In this document: piece by piece, positions 6,446-8,291 of the stretch | Layout: each line of letters opens with the position of its first letter | How positions within the stretch are numbered: the stretch's first letter is position 1 | NCBI GenBank assembly: GCA_002348315.1 | Contig: DEAW01000096.1 | Location: 20,173 to 28,463, forward strand | Length of the DNA stretch: 8,291 bases | Reading direction: 5' to 3' | Source of the DNA: Planctomycetaceae bacterium UBA2972 | Lineage (GTDB): Bacteria > Planctomycetota > Planctomycetia > Pirellulales > Pirellulaceae | Position numbers and translations under genes: made by a program | The notes under the pieces: model-generated | Seen by the model: only the letters and a program-made list of their open reading frames with translations | What the model was told of the DNA's origin: nothing | The model's database searches: none

Positions 6446-7618
6446 ATGAAACACACGCTATCGCTATTCATCGTCGTAATGCTCGTGCCGCTGGCTGCGC
6501 TGAATGCTGACGAGATGCCCGCATCCACCAGCAGAACCAGTCCTCCTGGCATTGATCGAATCTGGCTGGGGCATCGTTCGCACGATCCCGGCAAACTCGT
6601 TGTCAACTGGATGTCGAAAGAGCCGGGTGATTCAATCGTTCGTTTCGGTCAATCGGCAAACTACGAAATGGAAGTTCGAGTCGCGAACAACTCGACGATC
6701 CACCATGTCGAAATTCCACTCGAAGAATTAGGTGGAGTCTATCACTACTCCGTCCGCACTGGCAATCAGTACTCGAAGGATGCCACCTTCAAGGCGTATC
6801 CGAGCGACGAACTGAGAGTCGCTGTCGCGGCCGACTGGCAAAGCCTCCCCGATCTGTCTGCCATCAGGAATGATGACGTGCATCTCCTGCTGACCGCGGG
6901 CGACAACATATCAAACACGCATCAGTTTTGTGGTCCCGGAAACAAAGAGTGCGTCAAGCCCTACGCTCGACTGATTGACCGCTACCCTGATCTGTTTCGG
7001 TCAGTGCCTTTCATGCCTGTGCTCGGCAACCATGACAAAGAGATGAGACCGCGGGGCAGGAAGCCACCAGAGCAACCGGTATACGACATCGACGCCACAG
7101 CCTTCCGCCGATTCTTCGAGTTGCCTGGAGATGAATGGAAATGGCATTTCGACGTGCCCGGATTCGATGTTCGCTTTGCGGCACTCGATCTGAATCATAT
7201 CTCGGATCTCGGCACCACCTGGCAGGCGTGTCATTCTTTCAAGAGAGATTCGGAACAGTTCCGCTGGTACGACAAACTGATGAGCGACAATTCACGGAAG
7301 TTCGTCGTGACACTCTACAACGAGCGCAATGGTTCGATGCGTGCTCAAGAGCAGGGAGCATGGCATTCCATGTTTCGCAAAGGGACGATTGCGATCACTG
7401 GTTTCGGCTACTACGCCGAACGCGCCGAGGTCGATGATTTCACTTACTACAACACTTCGCTCAGCGGCAAAGGCAACCAGTACCCGGATTCTAAGTCCAA
7501 GTTCCTGAAGGGTGCCGACAGCTACATCCTGCTGACACTTACGAAGAACCCGGCGAAGATGGTCGTGGATATCAAGGGACTGGATGGAACGGTGCTGGAT
7601 CGAAAAGTGTATCAATAA
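6446..7618 (+). CDS. Secreted purple-acid-phosphatase-like protein with degenerate metal site
   Basis: From this start the protein has 390 residues: a signal peptide at about 1-21 (MKHTLSLFIV, cleavage near LNA-DE), an N-terminal fibronectin-III-like domain at about 33-120 (LVVNWMSKEPGDSIVRFG), then a calcineurin-like metallophosphoesterase domain. The layout matches purple acid phosphatases and related secreted phosphoesterases. Retained motifs are D130, GD at 152-153 and GNHD at 194-197. The usual Tyr of GDxxY is S156. The usual histidine after the EQFRWYDKL helix is absent (VVTLYNE, 287-293), and the GHxH motif reads GFGY (319-322) ahead of ER. Phosphatase activity is therefore doubtful. 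The frame is open upstream, with ATGs at 6347 and 6404, but only ATG 6446 puts the signal peptide at the terminus; no clear ribosome site decides it. Codon use is C-richer than in the export operon. Family assignment is fairly sure, function unknown. Confidence 0.85.
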   Translation: MKHTLSLFIVVMLVPLAALNADEMPASTSRTSPPGIDRIWLGHRSHDPGKLVVNWMSKEPGDSIVRFGQSANYEMEVRVANNSTIHHVEIPLEELGGVYHYSVRTGNQYSKDATFKAYPSDELRVAVAADWQSLPDLSAIRNDDVHLLLTAGDNISNTHQFCGPGNKECVKPYARLIDRYPDLFRSVPFMPVLGNHDKEMRPRGRKPPEQPVYDIDATAFRRFFELPGDEWKWHFDVPGFDVRFAALDLNHISDLGTTWQACHSFKRDSEQFRWYDKLMSDNSRKFVVTLYNERNGSMRAQEQGAWHSMFRKGTIAITGFGYYAERAEVDDFTYYNTSLSGKGNQYPDSKSKFLKGADSYILLTLTKNPAKMVVDIKGLDGTVLDRKVYQ

Positions 7619-7715
7619 ACTCCTGACGACTGAGCGCGGCGAATATGCAGTTGCGACTATCTGGCAGCCGTGTGCTTTCATGCGTCTTATGATCGCGTTA
7701 AAGGAACGCATTGCT

Positions 7716-8060
7716 ATGCACAGTGTCAGGCGTTATTCCGCTCTTACGTTGATTGGGCTGTTGCCGTTAGCCAGCCTCCCGAACAGCGTTGCAGAGCGAG
7801 CCAAGCTGCTGGTTCAGACAGGCGCAGGTCTGATCGGTAGTAGTTCGGAGAACCCGAAGTGGCTACGGAATAAGAGCGATTATGTTGTAACCTATCCGTT
7901 CAGATTGCTTCGGATTCGCTCCTGCATCAGCGGAATTGTAATGGTAGCCGAGGCGGGACTCGAAGTTCGAGCGTTTCACACGGTAAATATAGGGTCGGGA
8001 AACTACATGCTGAAAAAGGGGTACGGCAAGGGGTACGGAATGATTCAATCGGCAGCATAA
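7716..8060 (+). CDS. Possible small exported protein of unknown family
   Basis: The 114-residue reading frame opens with a signal-peptide-like segment: MHSVRRYSALTLIGLLPLAS has a basic start and a hydrophobic core, with possible cleavage near residues 20-28. AAGGA at 7701-7705 lies ten bases before this ATG, which is why I prefer it to the in-frame ATGs at 7584, 7680 and 7689. The rest shows no domain I recognise. It has a KGYGKGYG segment encoded by a 9-base repeat (GGGGTACGG at 8018-8026 and 8030-8038). Arg-rich stretches such as RLLRIRSC are unusual for a small secreted protein and may mean the frame is not really coding. It may be the front part of a frameshifted gene continuing to 8182, or not a gene at all. 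Confidence 0.3.
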   Translation: MHSVRRYSALTLIGLLPLASLPNSVAERAKLLVQTGAGLIGSSSENPKWLRNKSDYVVTYPFRLLRIRSCISGIVMVAEAGLEVRAFHTVNIGSGNYMLKKGYGKGYGMIQSAA

Positions 8061-8182
8061 CACCGACCCTGCTGGCTACGATCTGGGACGACCTGGATGA
8101 AGTGGAACGAAGTAATATCACTCAGATCGTAGTGGATTATCTGGAAACCAAACGCTCTGAAATAATCGATGCTGAACAATAG
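8012..8182 (+). pseudogene. Possible frameshifted gene remnant
   Basis: The -1 frame relative to the 7716 reading frame is open from 7874 to a TAG at 8180-8182. It has no ATG, GTG or TTG codon, so it cannot start in the usual way. Its end looks protein-like: TPTLLATIWDDLDEVERSN, then ITQIVVDYLETKRSE and IIDAEQ, with the balance of acidic, hydrophobic and polar residues expected of alpha-helices. This loosely recalls the helical part of ribbon-helix-helix proteins, but it lacks a visible beta-strand, so I do not assign that family. The start given here is the A5G4 run where the two frames could join by loss of one base or by slippage. Confidence 0.3.
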
Positions 8183-8208
8183 CGTGATGTGATATGAGGT
8201 GATATCAA

Positions 8209-8234
8209 CCAGACACATTCTTGATTGTGTCTGG
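8209..8234 (+). terminator. Perfect 9-bp inverted repeat, possible terminator
   Basis: CCAGACACA (8209-8217) and TGTGTCTGG (8226-8234) are exact reverse complements around an 8-base loop. The hairpin lies 26 bases after the TAG at 8180-8182 in a stretch with no other gene. No T-run follows on the + strand (CTAAGG), and on the - strand it is followed only by TTGATA. It may be a factor-assisted terminator, an mRNA end-protecting structure or a protein-binding site. Confidence 0.4.
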
Positions 8235-8291
8235 CTAAGGCCCTGTGCGTGTGTCTGTGTTTGTCTGTTGACCGTCAGTGCGGTATCTTCG
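8235..8291. other. Non-coding end of the window
   Basis: No gene is supported here. There is a TG-rich stretch around 8248-8270 (GTGTGTCTGTGTTTGTCTG) that repeats the GTCTG core of the preceding hairpin arm, but it forms no clear array. A gene could begin just past the window end. Confidence 0.4.

Noticed and set aside
7695..7709. Five-bp hairpin GCGTT/AACGC whose loop overlaps the AAGGA ribosome site before 7716
   Set aside because: The stem is too short to argue for control of translation, and the gene itself is uncertain.
7961..7980. GTTCGAG sequence resembling a tRNA T-loop
   Set aside because: The flanking bases do not pair as a T-stem and no anticodon or acceptor arms are present.
8018..8038. 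Two copies of GGGGTACGG as a possible repeat array
   Set aside because: There are only two copies, in frame and 12 bases apart, encoding KGYGKGYG; no further copies nearby, so neither an array nor a CRISPR.
7863..8121. Two overlapping reverse-strand open frames in the 3' region
   Set aside because: Both are short, overlap each other and the + strand frames, lack clear ribosome sites and show no protein-like features; I prefer the + strand reading.

Overview
The window reads as bacterial chromosome, most likely from a Planctomycetota member; this is an inference and no marker gene settles it. The grounds are mid-range GC, mixed ATG/GTG starts with weak Shine-Dalgarno sequences, and envelope adaptor proteins with acidic tails and a long tryptophan-containing loop in the second lipoyl half. 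I associate that style with planctomycete MacA-like proteins.

Positions 1-5872 hold most of an export operon on the + strand. After the last 14 codons of an upstream gene (1-45) come three full-length paralogous periplasmic adaptor (membrane fusion, HlyD/MacA-like) proteins at 166-1635, 1628-3070 and 3076-4500. They are followed by a MacB-type FtsX-fold ABC permease without an ATPase domain (4556-5872). The first two adaptors overlap by 8 bases, the second and third are 5 bases apart, and the permease follows after 55 bases, so the four were probably made as one transcript. The likely machine is a MacAB-like tripartite pump or envelope extractor whose adaptor layer may be built from three different subunits. 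Its ATPase and outer-membrane channel are not visible here.

Positions 5873-6104 are a non-coding spacer with a small GUGA-loop hairpin. Then comes a 69-residue protein with two predicted membrane helices (6105-6314), followed by a secreted protein with the purple-acid-phosphatase-like layout (6446-7618). This protein keeps the Asp, GD and GNHD motifs but appears to have lost the histidines of the last two metal-binding motifs, so it may be a pseudo-enzyme. Its C-richer codon use differs from the export operon, suggesting a separate unit.

Positions 7619-8291 are poorly defined. They hold a possible 114-residue exported protein (7716-8060) of unknown family and a second open frame with a protein-like C-terminus but no usual start codon (to 8182). 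A one-base shift at an A5G4 run would join the two. A perfect 9-bp inverted repeat (8209-8234) follows and may end transcription. No tRNA, rRNA, CRISPR array, insertion sequence or origin was recognised.
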